Origin: an uncultured Prevotella sp.
GTDB taxonomy: Bacteria; Bacteroidota; Bacteroidia; Bacteroidales; Bacteroidaceae
DNA: 64,000 nt
NCBI GenBank assembly: GCA_905234845.1
Contig: CAJOIW010000004.1
Span: forward strand, 19,911-83,910
Direction of reading: 5' to 3'
Positions 18,709 to 27,566 of the stretch are shown here, piece after piece. The notes beneath the pieces are model-generated. The model saw only the letters and a program-made list of their open reading frames with translations, made no database searches and was not told the origin of the DNA. The translations under genes were made by a program, and so were the position numbers. Positions within the stretch are counted from its first letter, which is position 1. Every line of letters begins with the position of its first letter.

Positions 18709-20043
18709 ATGAAATGGGAGAATTTAATATCTGCTAAGCGACTCGGACAAGAGCTGCGGCATAGTGAGCGCCACGACGACCGGTCGGAGTTTAAGCGCGA
18801 CTACGACCGCTTGATTTTCTCTGCCCCGTTCCGTCGCCTGCAGAACAAGACACAGGTGTTTCCCCTGCCGGGCTCCATCTTCGTACACAACCGTCTGACC
18901 CACTCGCTGGAAGTGGCCTCAGTGGGCATGTCGCTGGGCAACGATGTGGCGCGTCATCTTACGAAGCGTCACCCTGAGTTGCGCGACACGCTCTTCGAGG
19001 AAATCGGCACCATTGTCGCCGCAGCCTGTCTGGCCCACGACATGGGCAATCCTCCCTTCGGTCATTCGGGTGAGAAAGCCATTCAGACCTTCTTCGCAGA
19101 AGGTCCGGGACAGGAGTTGCAATCGAAGCTCGACTTCCGGTTCTGGTCCGATATTACCCACTTCGACGGCAACGCCTATGCCTTCCGTCTGCTCACCCAT
19201 CGTTTCCAGGGCCGGCGCCCGGGGGGCTTTGTGATGACCTACTCCACGCTCGCCTCTATCGTGAAATATCCCTATCCGTCATACTTTGCGAAGAAGAGCA
19301 AGTTCGGCTTCTTCACTACCGAATACGAGGTCTATAGCCGTCTGGCTAATGAGCTTGGCATCCCTCTTATCTCCGCAGGCAACGGCCATGAATGCTGGGC
19401 ACGTCATCCGCTGGTCTACCTTGTCGAGGCTGCCGACGATATATGCTATGAGATTATGGACATCGAGGATGCCCACAAGCTGAAAATCCTCACCTACGAC
19501 GAGACCGAACAGTTGCTGCTTGGTTTCTTCGACGAGGATACACAAAGCAAGATACGCCACCGCATCACCGATGAAGGCCTTGACGACGAGAACGAGCGCG
19601 TAGTCTATCTGCGTGCTTGCACTATCGGTCTGCTAGTCAACCTCTGCGTCGACGTGTTCGTTGAGCACGAGGACGAGTTGCTTGCCGGTACCTTCAGCGG
19701 GCCGCTTGTCGACCATATCTCCGACCGCGCCCGTGAAGCCTACAAGACCTGTGCCGACCTCTCCGTGAAGCGCATCTACCGCAGCAAGGTGGTGCTCGAC
19801 ACCGAGCTCGCAGGCTATAAGATCATCGAAAACCTCATGCACACCTTCGTCGAGGCAGTCATCCACTCCGACCGTTATCATTCGCAGCAACTGCTCAACA
19901 TGGTATCGAGTCAATACGACATCCATGCCGATGACCTTGAGACGCGTGTCATGGCTGTCATCGACTACATCTGCGGCATGACCGATGTCTATGCCCTCGA
20001 GCTCTATCAGAAAATCAACGGTCTCTCCCTTCCGATTGTGTAG
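18709..20043 (+). CDS. dgt: Deoxyguanosinetriphosphate triphosphohydrolase
   Basis: HD-domain enzyme that splits dGTP to deoxyguanosine and tripolyphosphate, controlling dNTP pools. 444 residues. The metal ligands are visible: His in NRLTHSLEV (near residue 66), the HD pair in CLAHDMGNPPFGHS (near 109-122) and a later Asp in VEAADDICYE (near 247). N-terminal RSEFKRDYDRL and FRRLQNKTQVF are typical of the family. Single gene, with its own short leader after the repeat-filled spacer. Confidence 0.92.
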   Translation: MKWENLISAKRLGQELRHSERHDDRSEFKRDYDRLIFSAPFRRLQNKTQVFPLPGSIFVHNRLTHSLEVASVGMSLGNDVARHLTKRHPELRDTLFEEIGTIVAAACLAHDMGNPPFGHSGEKAIQTFFAEGPGQELQSKLDFRFWSDITHFDGNAYAFRLLTHRFQGRRPGGFVMTYSTLASIVKYPYPSYFAKKSKFGFFTTEYEVYSRLANELGIPLISAGNGHECWARHPLVYLVEAADDICYEIMDIEDAHKLKILTYDETEQLLLGFFDEDTQSKIRHRITDEGLDDENERVVYLRACTIGLLVNLCVDVFVEHEDELLAGTFSGPLVDHISDRAREAYKTCADLSVKRIYRSKVVLDTELAGYKIIENLMHTFVEAVIHSDRYHSQQLLNMVSSQYDIHADDLETRVMAVIDYICGMTDVYALELYQKINGLSLPIV

Positions 20044-20132
20044 GGTGAGGCCGCATTTCTCAAAATACTTTCAGCAAAATGGGCCTATACTCAGCAGGGT
20101 AATATTCTGGGGACGGGTGATGAAAAGACTAT

Positions 20133-20181
20133 GCCCTGCAAGGGGAAAAGCATTGACATTTAGCTTTTTCCCTTGCAGGGC
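20133..20181. repeat. Large hairpin after dgt (19-bp stem)
   Basis: Arms 20133-20151 and 20163-20181 (GCCCTGCAAGG... / ...CCTTGCAGGGC) pair over 19 bases with a single G-T wobble and an 11-base loop. A further half copy, GGCCTTGCAGGGT, follows at 20232-20244. It lies between the convergent dgt and DUF4468-like genes, so a bidirectional terminator role is plausible, but there is no uniform T-run. The rest of 20044-20354 shows nothing else. Confidence 0.6.
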
Positions 20182-20354
20182 GAAAATTATTCGCTTTTTT
20201 GCCCAGAACGACGCTTTGGGCTGATTGGGAGTTGGCCTTGCAGGGTCGCCTTTACAACATTTATCTTTAAAAACCAGAGAAAATCCCTTCGTTTAAAAAT
20301 CTCTTTAACTAAAGGACAAAATTTTAGCGTAAGCAACACACAAACATATGTTGG

Positions 20355-20936
20355 TTACCAATCCGTATCAGGAGTTAAAGTGTTCATGGCTTTTAAAGAT
20401 TCCTCCACTTCATTCAATGTCTTTTGGCATTTCTGATACAAAACAGGGAATGCCTTGTTGTAGAGCCTGCGTCTTTCATCCTGATTTTCATTGATGGGCT
20501 GGAACTCACTGATTCGGTCATGAATATCAATTGTTTCGTTAATATTAGAACGTTTCCCAGTGTAAAAACTTAACACGATGGAGATTCTTGCCCTTCCGTC
20601 CTTAGCTTCAACTCGTAACAGAAATGGGGCATTCAAGAAATAGGAATAAGGGAAATAGTTGGCCTCATGAAACTGAAGATACTCACCTTCTCCAGCTACG
20701 ATTCCTTTCTCAGACGAATTAATGACTATCTTATATTTAGTGTCTTTATAGGCATCCTCTATGTATTTTAATGAAGTAGAATAGATGTCATTTTTTTGCA
20801 TCGCAAGTGTTTCCACAATTTTAGAGATAACCACGTCTCCATTTTTGTCAACGATATAATCCTGTCCTTTAATCTGAGCCTGTATAGACAAGGATAATAA
20901 TGTGGCAATAATTGCTCCTAATAATCTTCTTTTCAT
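20355..20936 (-). CDS. DUF4468-like secreted protein
   Basis: Start set at 20936, where the signal peptide KRRLLGAIIATLLSLSIQAQ begins; a longer frame starts at 20963. 193 residues; after the signal peptide comes a mixed alpha/beta segment (VISKIVETLAMQ... GIVAGEGEYLQF, about residues 40-95) that resembles the DUF4468 (TBP-like fold) proteins common in Bacteroidales. Function unknown. It is 75 bases downstream of a lipoprotein gene on the same strand and may share its transcript. Confidence 0.6.
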   Translation of the reverse strand: MKRRLLGAIIATLLSLSIQAQIKGQDYIVDKNGDVVISKIVETLAMQKNDIYSTSLKYIEDAYKDTKYKIVINSSEKGIVAGEGEYLQFHEANYFPYSYFLNAPFLLRVEAKDGRARISIVLSFYTGKRSNINETIDIHDRISEFQPINENQDERRRLYNKAFPVLYQKCQKTLNEVEESLKAMNTLTPDTDW

Positions 20937-21011
20937 AAGGATTAGGTTTTTGAACATCCCCAACCCGCCCTAAACAGGAAACGAGTTGGGGGAATTCTTC
21001 ATTATCAAAGC

Positions 21012-21470
21012 TTAATAATTAGATGTGCAGTTTGGGTGTGTGTCTTCCTTGATACCCTTGACGTTTACACCCCAGCCTTTAACTTTGGTTTTACTTGTTC
21101 TGTATGCACCAAAGAACCAGCAATGCTTCTCACTCTCAAACTCAGGTTCAAGAATAATGTCAAATCCAGAATTTTCCTTGGCGCGATAGAGTGCCTGGCT
21201 CTGACGTTTTGTAAGTCCCTTGTAGCGATTGGCACTTCTTAATGTTTTGTTACCATTACGCTCTAACTGGATGATGCCCAACAGGGTTCGCGTGTTAACA
21301 GTAGCCTCAACTTTCTTTGCGGAAGAGTAATCTATGTCTGCCTCCACATAGGTGTTAAGACTACTTCCGAGGCTCATTACAGCTGCCTCATTTTGGTACG
21401 AAGCGCAACTTGAAAAGCTCAGTGTGAGCAGGCCTGCGCAAATAGCCGTAAGAAAAGATAACTTTTTCAT
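21012..21470 (-). CDS. Small putative lipoprotein
   Basis: 152 residues with a lipoprotein signal peptide: Lys-Lys start, hydrophobic core and lipobox LSFSSC, the acylated Cys near residue 22. The mature part is basic and polar with no motif I recognise (AEADIDYSSAKKVEATV near 45; C-terminal GWGVNVKGIKED). Only two more Cys residues. It lies directly downstream of the structured RNA candidate at 21541-21890, which could be its leader. Confidence 0.6.
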   Translation of the reverse strand: MKKLSFLTAICAGLLTLSFSSCASYQNEAAVMSLGSSLNTYVEADIDYSSAKKVEATVNTRTLLGIIQLERNGNKTLRSANRYKGLTKRQSQALYRAKENSGFDIILEPEFESEKHCWFFGAYRTSKTKVKGWGVNVKGIKEDTHPNCTSNY

Positions 21471-21540
21471 TGTATATAAAAAGTTATGCCCGAAAGATGC
21501 CCAAAGTCAGGCTTGTTGATAATTAAGATTACAACCTACA

Positions 21541-21890
21541 TAAAAAAAGCGGGGCATCTTTTTGCTGCTTGTTCGTCATATTAGGTTGTCGGATACCTCA
21601 CAAAAAAACAAACAGACTTTGATACCCACGCCATTGGTATATTCTGCATACCCCATAAAGGTGTGCGGGATGGCTGATGGAGCCATCGGCACACCAAACA
21701 GGATAGCGTAGTAATACCTACCCGCAGTATCTACCTCTGCCTCGTTTTTGCATTGGGTTATTGAGTTTCCGACATTCAATATGACTAAAAACGTTGCTTT
21801 AGCAAACACTTTCTCAATATGTAGTGCTCCCTCCTTGCAGCCGCTCCGACTTCTTGTTAAGTCGGCTTGGCGTGAGTTTGCAAATGCAAA
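21541..21890 (-). ncRNA. Candidate structured RNA or 5' leader
   Basis: Several perfect stems can be read: 21846-21865 (CCGACTT/AAGTCGG, six-base loop); 21660-21695, a two-part hairpin of 7+7 pairs (GGTGTGC and GATGGCT with their complements); 21708-21734, 8 pairs with a two-base bulge; and 21587-21593 pairing with 21768-21774 (TGTCGGA/TCCGACA), which encloses the previous two. A -7 box TATCTTTG on the minus strand (21894-21887) would start the transcript. Downstream, GGGCATCTTT (21552-21561) can pair with AAAGATGCCC (21493-21502). A 77-codon frame (21576-21809) overlaps the stems and is probably fortuitous. It may be a standalone RNA or the leader of the lipoprotein operon. Confidence 0.45.
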
Positions 21891-21894
21891 GATA

Positions 21895-22655
21895 CGAAAA
21901 TTCTACTAACTGTGAAAAATTTTAGACGAAAATTTTTAGAGGGAGGCTTGTCAATATCCAATATCGATATACATTCCGCGAATAATTCCGTAAGGGGTAA
22001 GAGGAAACCAGATAATGGTATTCTTACTCAAGTTTCGGAAGTATGTTTTTTATCTATGATTCCACTATAAGTTTTCCCTACATGCGTAGAATGCCGCTTA
22101 CAAAGGGAAACTCCACCTGCGAAACTAGAATATTCTTATCGTTGTATTCCTGAGTAGTGTTAATTTGTTTAACGTTTTGAGAAGACTAAAGTGTTAAATA
22201 CGGATTGTTATATAATTGCGGTTTTGGGGTGAAAAATGACGGTTTTTCGATAGGGGAGCGACTTTTTTCTCTTTGCTTTTCATACTTTTTAAGGTCAAAG
22301 ATATATGTTTCGGGTGGTGAAAGACGGTCTTTTGCCCGTTGAGAGCTTGTCTTTCACAACCTGAAAGGCCATCTCTCAGAAGCGAACGATCGAGCGTTCG
22401 GAAAATGAAAAGTTGCGTCTGGCGGATAAGGTGTATCGAACGCCTTGATGCTCAGTGTGGTAACAATCTGGAGAAAAAAGACGTTTTTTCTGTGTCTTTT
22501 GGCACAATTATGGGAAATATCTGCCAGAAGTGTTAAAACGGCGGGTCTGATTTGTGAAAATAAGTAAATGTCTATAAGCGTATTCGCACTTGTCTCTTTT
22601 GTCTGTTTTGTGCGTAGGTCTATTTGCAAAAATGCAAATAGTTGATTTTTCTGTG
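21895..22655. other. Intergenic region with palindrome cluster
   Basis: No gene supported. The first 350 bases are AT-rich without recognisable motifs. From 22319 a cluster of hairpin-forming palindromes begins: AAAGACGGTCTTTT (22321-22334), CTGAAAGGCC-ATCTCTCAG (22362-22380, imperfect), and CGAACG...CGTTCG (22384-22401). They belong to the same dispersed family as those at 32.7 and 50.7 kb. Confidence 0.55.
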
Positions 22656-22684
22656 TTGTATCTCGGAAAAATGATGTAATTTTG
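22656..22684 (+). promoter_or_regulatory. Promoter of the envelope operon
   Basis: TTG at 22656-22658, an 18-base spacer and a perfect -7 box TAATTTTG at 22677-22684. Transcription should start about 22690, seven bases before the ATG at 22697. This excludes the possible TTG start at 22682, which would lie inside the -7 box, and makes the mRNA almost leaderless. No other convincing promoter is seen before 32.4 kb. Confidence 0.65.
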
Positions 22685-22696
22685 CACCGATTCTAT

Positions 22697-24595
22697 ATGA
22701 AGGCACTGAAGGCGATAGACAGAATACTTGAATTTGTGGTGGCTCCGTTGCGGCGAAACGCGTTGTTTTTCGTGGCAATGTATGTGCTGGGTGTGGTGTG
22801 CGCATGGGCGACGACGCCTGCGAGCAAACCGCTTTACAGCAATCTGTGGCTGGAGCTTCTGCTCGACCTGTATGTTGTCTGTGCCGTGCTGGCCCTTTTG
22901 CCCAAGAAAATACGGCGGTGGGTGCGTGGCATCGTGGCAGTGGCGCTCTATATGATTGCCATTGCCGACGTGTATTGCTACAGCCATTTTGGTAGCACGC
23001 TGTCGCCCACGATGCTGCTGCTTGTGGGCGAGACCAATGGCCGCGAGGCGGGCGAGTTTTTGCAGAGCATGGTGTCGGTGAAAGTGCTAACGGGAAAGGT
23101 AGGGCTCATCCTGCTCATAGCTCTGGTGCATCTGACACTAACAATTCTCCTCCGGAAGATTCGCTCCAATAACCTACCCTCACCCCCTCCCCAAGGGAGG
23201 GGAGCTAATATAGCTTCTTTTATAAGAAAGAGTAACCAAACTCCCCTCCCTTGGGGAGGAGTTGGGGGTGGGTTATTCTTCACCCTCCTTATACTAGTCT
23301 TGCCCCTTCTCATTTGGGCGGCTATTGCTTCGTGGCCGAACAAGAAGGCCATGCACAAGCTTTTCTCGGCTGACACCATCGGGCGCGTGGAGCATTTGCT
23401 TACCCGTCGTGACCGTGCCAATCTCTACGTGCCTGTCTATCGGCTTGCCTTCAGCATACAAGCTAACCGGTTGACAGCTGGACAGGTGACCCGATTGGTA
23501 GAGGCTTCCGACAAGATTGAGGTGGACAGTTGCTCGTTCCGTACACCAGAGCTCGTGTTGATTATCGGCGAGAGTTTCGGTCCGCATCACTCACAGCAAT
23601 ACGGTTACCGCATGCCCACCACACCACGCCAGCTGAAACGTGAGCAGTCGGGGCTACTTACCCGCTACACCGACGTTGTGGCACCATGGAACCTCACAAG
23701 TTTCGTCTTCAAAAACGTGTTCTCCATGCACGATGTTGGCGAACAGGGCGAGTGGTGCGATGTGCCGCTCTTCCCCATGCTTTTCCGCAAGGCAGGCTAT
23801 CGTGTGCGCTTCCTCACCAATCAGTTCCTGCCCAAGGCCGAGGAAGAGGTCTATGATTTCTCCGGAGGATTCTTCCTCAACCATGAGGAGCTGTCGGCCA
23901 AGATGTTCGATGAGCGCAATACCCAGCTCTATCCTTTCGACGAGGGACTGCTCCGAGAGTACGACCGTCTGTCAGACAAGGGGCAAACGGCAGGGGGCGA
24001 AGAGCAGGTGGGCAACCTTACCATCTTCCACCTCATGGGGCAGCACGTGACCTATCGTCAGCGTTATCCCCGCAGTCGTACCCGCTTTAAGGCTGACGAC
24101 TACAAGGAGTGGCGCCCCGAGCTTGCGGAGAAAGGAAGGCGTGCCGTGGCCGAATACGACAATGCCGTGCTCTATAACGACTCCATTGTCGATGAGATTT
24201 GCAAGCGTTTTGAGAACCGCGAGGCAGTGGTGGTCTATATGCCCGACCATGGCGAGGAGTGTTATGAGGAGAATCGTAACTTCAACTGCCGGCTTCATTC
24301 TGCCGCCATCGATTATAAACTGGCCAAATATGAGTTTCAGATACCTTTCTGGATATGGTGCTCACGTGGTTATGTGAAAGCCCACCCCGACATCTACCGC
24401 CAGATCGTAGAGGCAAAGAATCGCCGTTTCATGATTGATGCGCTGCCTCACCTGCTGCTCTATCTCGGTGGCATCTCCTCGCCACTGTACAAACCTGAGA
24501 ACAATGTCATCGCTCCCGAGTACAACGAGATGCGACCGAGAATACTGAAAGGAACGACCGACTACGACAAACTGAAAAAAGATGAGAAGAAATGA
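22697..24595 (+). CDS. Phosphoethanolamine-transferase-like sulfatase-fold membrane protein
   Basis: 632 residues from the ATG just after the promoter. Five N-terminal membrane segments (about residues 15-215) precede a periplasmic alkaline-phosphatase/sulfatase-fold domain: IIGESFGPHHSQQYGY (near 288-303, expected metal ligand Glu and nucleophile region; here Ser-Phe instead of the Thr-Thr of EptA) and MPDHGEECYEE (near 515, Asp-His metal ligands). The family transfers phosphoethanolamine from lipids to lipid A or other glycans. Residues about 159-193 are an in-frame G/C-rich repeat in a loop before the last membrane segment. First gene of an eight-gene operon; its end overlaps the next start by 14 bases. 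Confidence 0.75.
   Translation: MKALKAIDRILEFVVAPLRRNALFFVAMYVLGVVCAWATTPASKPLYSNLWLELLLDLYVVCAVLALLPKKIRRWVRGIVAVALYMIAIADVYCYSHFGSTLSPTMLLLVGETNGREAGEFLQSMVSVKVLTGKVGLILLIALVHLTLTILLRKIRSNNLPSPPPQGRGANIASFIRKSNQTPLPWGGVGGGLFFTLLILVLPLLIWAAIASWPNKKAMHKLFSADTIGRVEHLLTRRDRANLYVPVYRLAFSIQANRLTAGQVTRLVEASDKIEVDSCSFRTPELVLIIGESFGPHHSQQYGYRMPTTPRQLKREQSGLLTRYTDVVAPWNLTSFVFKNVFSMHDVGEQGEWCDVPLFPMLFRKAGYRVRFLTNQFLPKAEEEVYDFSGGFFLNHEELSAKMFDERNTQLYPFDEGLLREYDRLSDKGQTAGGEEQVGNLTIFHLMGQHVTYRQRYPRSRTRFKADDYKEWRPELAEKGRRAVAEYDNAVLYNDSIVDEICKRFENREAVVVYMPDHGEECYEENRNFNCRLHSAAIDYKLAKYEFQIPFWIWCSRGYVKAHPDIYRQIVEAKNRRFMIDALPHLLLYLGGISSPLYKPENNVIAPEYNEMRPRILKGTTDYDKLKKDEKK
23172..23275. repeat. G/C palindromic repeat inside the pEtN-transferase-like gene
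   Basis: Two inverted arms of about 36 bases, each with its own inner palindrome CTCCCCAAGGGAGGGGAG (in the left arm, 23189-23206), surround a short AT-rich centre. The element reads through in frame, coding the Pro/Gly-rich strings PSPPPQGRG and PLPWGGVGGG. It falls between hydrophobic segments, where extra residues are tolerable. Confidence 0.8.
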
Positions 24596-25634
24596 CATGC
24601 TGACACGTGCAGAGTGCAACGTTCTCCGCGGACTGGCCATTATCGGCATTTTCATGCATAACTACTGCCACTGGCTGCCGGGCATCGTGCGCGAGAATGA
24701 GTACCAGTTCCGACAGGGGAATGTGGCCGGATTGTGGTATTATCTCAGCCATCCCGACTGGAACCTGCCGCTGCATCTCTTCTCTTTCTTCGGACACTAT
24801 GGCGTGCCCGTCTTCCTCTTTCTGAGTGCCTACGGATTGGTGAAGAAATACGAGGGTGAGACTTCTTGTGGTGTGGCAGGGTTCCTTCTTTCCCACTTCC
24901 TAAAGCTTTTCCGCATGATGATAGTGGGGTTTGTGGCTTTTGTGCTTGTCGATGCCATCACACCTGGCAGTCATCACTACCGGTTGCTCGACGTGGTGGC
25001 GCAACTGGGTTTGTTCAACAACGTATTGCCCCATCCTGACCGGATTATCTGGCCCGGACCTTATTGGTTCTTCGGGCTGATGATGCAGCTCTACATTGTC
25101 TACCGACTGTTGCTCTATCGTCGTCACTGGGGATACACTGTCGCGCTGATGGGGGTATGTGTGGCCGTTCAGCTGATGCTTGTCCCCGATGGCGAGACGA
25201 TGAACCGCTACCGCTACAATTTCATGGGTGGTATGCTATCGTTTGGTTTGGGATTATTGCTTGCTCGTTTCGAGAGTAAGCTGAAGGTGGAGACTGTCAC
25301 GCAAAGCGTATGGCTGGCTACATTCATCTGCTCCACCGCACTGATATTTTTCTCAATCAGAAGTGTCGTAGGCTGGACGCTGACACCCGTTTGGATCTGC
25401 CTCTCCTGTTGTGCGTTAGTAAAGCTGCTGCCCTCATGGCTCCAGCGGCCGCTCGACTGGTTGGGCATCGTCTCAGCAGCCCTTTTCGTGTGCCACCCCA
25501 TCGCACGGAAGATTATTATTCCCATCTCGCGTCAGGGCGATGTCTATTGTGGCCTGCTCCTCTACATCGTAGCCTCATTGTGTCTGGCATGGTTGTTCAA
25601 TGAATTATTCAAGCTAATGAACCGCAAGAAATGA
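24582..25634 (+). CDS. Acyltransferase-3 family membrane protein (first)
   Basis: 350 residues with about ten hydrophobic segments. Near the N terminus LRGLAIIGIFMHNYCHW (residues 15-31) corresponds to the acyltransferase-3 motif with the conserved His, and GHYGVPVFLFLSAYGLV (near 71-87) is the family's second motif. Such proteins O-acetylate or O-acylate surface sugars from the cytoplasmic face. The start at 24582 overlaps the previous gene by 14 bases; an alternative ATG is at 24597. It ends four bases inside the next gene. Confidence 0.82.
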   Translation: MRRNDMLTRAECNVLRGLAIIGIFMHNYCHWLPGIVRENEYQFRQGNVAGLWYYLSHPDWNLPLHLFSFFGHYGVPVFLFLSAYGLVKKYEGETSCGVAGFLLSHFLKLFRMMIVGFVAFVLVDAITPGSHHYRLLDVVAQLGLFNNVLPHPDRIIWPGPYWFFGLMMQLYIVYRLLLYRRHWGYTVALMGVCVAVQLMLVPDGETMNRYRYNFMGGMLSFGLGLLLARFESKLKVETVTQSVWLATFICSTALIFFSIRSVVGWTLTPVWICLSCCALVKLLPSWLQRPLDWLGIVSAALFVCHPIARKIIIPISRQGDVYCGLLLYIVASLCLAWLFNELFKLMNRKK

Positions 25635-26656
25635 AGGCCGTCATCCGATATTCCGACTTGAGCAGACATCGCAGCGAACTCATGGGATTTGCGATGCTGA
25701 TTATCGTGATGTTCCATATCTTTGTGCCCCGGCAGAGCGCATTCTTCGGACTGCATCGCATCGGTAACAGCGGTGTAGACATCTTCCTCTTCCTGAGTGG
25801 CATCGGCATGTGGTATTCGTGGACAAAGACAGCCAATCCCTCTACACTGCAATTCTTCAAGCGACGCTATGCCCGCATCTATCCCGCATGGCTTATCATC
25901 GCTCTGCTCTACTATGGCAACGACTATCTTACGGCACGTCAGCGCAGCACAAGCCTGACAGACCTTGCGGGCGATGTGCTCATCAACTGGGACTATTGGC
26001 TCAGCGCTGACTATTCGTTCTGGTACATTCCCGCTATCATGATGCTCTATACGCTCACGCCTTTCTATCTTCGTCTTGTCATCCGACATCCTGTCTATCG
26101 CTGGCTGCCCGTGCTGGCCATTGTGTGGTCGGTTGTTGTCCAGTGGGTGCCGCAGGTTCACGCTGCTGTAGGACATGTAGAAGCCTTTTGGAGCCGCATA
26201 CCCATTTTCTTCATCGGTATCAATTTGGGCCAGAGTGTGAAAGAGAACCAACGCATAGAGGGACACGCTGTCTGGATGCCCGCCATCGTCTTCACCGCAA
26301 CGCTTGCCGTGAGCATTTATCTTGAACAGCATTACTATGGTCGCTACCCACTCTTCATCGAGCGCATGATTTATATCCCGATGGTAGTGTCGGGCTGTTT
26401 GTTGGGTGGTAGTCTGTTTGCCTATATGGAAAAATTCCTTACGGGCAAATGTATGAACCGTGCCCTGGCCTTCGTCGGAACGGTCAGCCTGGAAATCTAC
26501 CTCATTCATGAGCAATTCATCCATCTACATATCAGGAAACTCGCTCTCGGCTATTGGCCCACATTCTTCCTTGTTGTTGTGGCCACACTGCCGCTGGCTT
26601 GGTTGCTGAGCAAGATAGCCATATACATAGAAAAAACTATAAACCGTAAACTATAA
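25631..26656 (+). CDS. Acyltransferase-3 family membrane protein (second)
   Basis: 341 residues, polytopic. It has RSELMGFAMLIIVMFHIFVP (residues 14-33, conserved His), GNSGVDIFLFLSGIGMWYSW (near 45-64) and FKRRYARIYPAW (near 76-87), a standard acyltransferase-3 series. It overlaps the preceding acyltransferase gene by four bases (ATGA). The two are clearly distinct in sequence, so they may act on different positions of a glycan or be recruited from different sources. Confidence 0.87.
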   Translation: MKAVIRYSDLSRHRSELMGFAMLIIVMFHIFVPRQSAFFGLHRIGNSGVDIFLFLSGIGMWYSWTKTANPSTLQFFKRRYARIYPAWLIIALLYYGNDYLTARQRSTSLTDLAGDVLINWDYWLSADYSFWYIPAIMMLYTLTPFYLRLVIRHPVYRWLPVLAIVWSVVVQWVPQVHAAVGHVEAFWSRIPIFFIGINLGQSVKENQRIEGHAVWMPAIVFTATLAVSIYLEQHYYGRYPLFIERMIYIPMVVSGCLLGGSLFAYMEKFLTGKCMNRALAFVGTVSLEIYLIHEQFIHLHIRKLALGYWPTFFLVVVATLPLAWLLSKIAIYIEKTINRKL

Positions 26657-26668
26657 ACTGTAAACCCA

Positions 26669-27550
26669 ATGAAAGATATACTCCGTCTCATCCGTCCGCA
26701 CCATTGGACCAAGAACATGTTTGTCTTCTTGCCTCTCTTCTTCGGTGGTATGTTGCTCAATGTTCCTGTCTTGACGCATGGCATCATCGCTTTTGTGGCA
26801 TTTTGCCTTGCGGCTTCTTCTGTCTATTGCTTCAACGACATCATCGATGTGGAGGCCGATCGCCGGCATCCTGTGAAATGCCAACGTCCCGTTGCTTCAG
26901 GAAAGGTTTCTGTCGGGCAGGGCTATCTGCTTATGTTCATATTAATAGTGCTCGCCATGGGTGTACTGATGCTTCTGCCTCCTTCGGCACGGTGGAAGAC
27001 AATGGGTGTAGTAGGGTTCTATTATCTGCTCAACTTGGGCTATTGCTCATGGCTGAAGCAGTTTGCCATCCTTGATGTGTGCATTGTGGCCTTTGGCTTT
27101 GTTCTCCGCATCATGGCTGGCGGCTATGCCTGCTCCGTTGTACCTAGCCATTGGATCGTGCTGATGACCTTCCTGCTCACGCTCTTTTTGAGCTTTGCCA
27201 AACGGCGCGATGATGTTTTGCGCATGAATATCACCGGAGAGGCTCCCCGTAAGAACACCAGTCGCTATAACATCACGTTCATCAATCAGGCCATTACCAT
27301 CACCGCCTCGGTGACACTCGTCTGCTACATCATGTACACCGTATCGCCCGAGGTTGTTGAGCGGTTCCACACCCACAATCTCTATGTAACCAGCGTGTTC
27401 GTGCTCATCGGTTTGCTGCGCTATATTCAGATAGCGGTGGTTGACGAAAAGAGTGGAGACCCCACAAAGGTCATCCTGCGCGACCGCTTCTCACAGTTCA
27501 TCGTGTTGGCGTGGCTCGTCTCGTTCCTGCTCATTATCTATATTGTATGA
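26669..27550 (+). CDS. UbiA-family phosphoribosyltransferase-like enzyme (DPPR synthase type)
   Basis: 293 residues, about eight membrane segments. The first UbiA motif reads NDIIDVEADRRHP then VKCQRPVASG (residues about 51-73). The pattern NDxxDVEADRxHPxKxxRP is that of decaprenyl-phosphate 5-phosphoribosyltransferase (mycobacterial Rv3806c), rather than the NDxxDxxxD of quinone prenyltransferases. A second acidic region lies near SFAKRRDDVLRM (about 178-189). Expected reaction: polyprenyl phosphate plus PRPP gives polyprenyl-phospho-ribose 5-phosphate. The next gene encodes a phosphatase, fitting removal of the 5-phosphate. Confidence 0.78.
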   Translation: MKDILRLIRPHHWTKNMFVFLPLFFGGMLLNVPVLTHGIIAFVAFCLAASSVYCFNDIIDVEADRRHPVKCQRPVASGKVSVGQGYLLMFILIVLAMGVLMLLPPSARWKTMGVVGFYYLLNLGYCSWLKQFAILDVCIVAFGFVLRIMAGGYACSVVPSHWIVLMTFLLTLFLSFAKRRDDVLRMNITGEAPRKNTSRYNITFINQAITITASVTLVCYIMYTVSPEVVERFHTHNLYVTSVFVLIGLLRYIQIAVVDEKSGDPTKVILRDRFSQFIVLAWLVSFLLIIYIV

Positions 27551-27566
27551 CCGACATTTATAAGGT

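Noticed and set aside
21576..21809. 77-codon frame on the minus strand
   Set aside because: It runs through the perfect stems of the RNA candidate, has no family signature, and its residues follow the stem arms. Left as part of the RNA candidate.
22384..22401. Binding site for a LexA-like repressor (CGAACG-CGTTCG)
   Set aside because: The spacing and half-sites fit the neighbouring palindrome family and no SOS gene follows directly.
22682..22696. TTG start for the phosphoethanolamine-transferase-like gene
   Set aside because: It overlaps the -7 box of the promoter and so cannot be in the transcript; ATG at 22697 is used.
25562..26524. 320-codon antisense frame across the second acyltransferase gene
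   Set aside because: His/Asp-rich translation typical of an antisense frame of a membrane protein gene; the plus-strand frame has clear family motifs.
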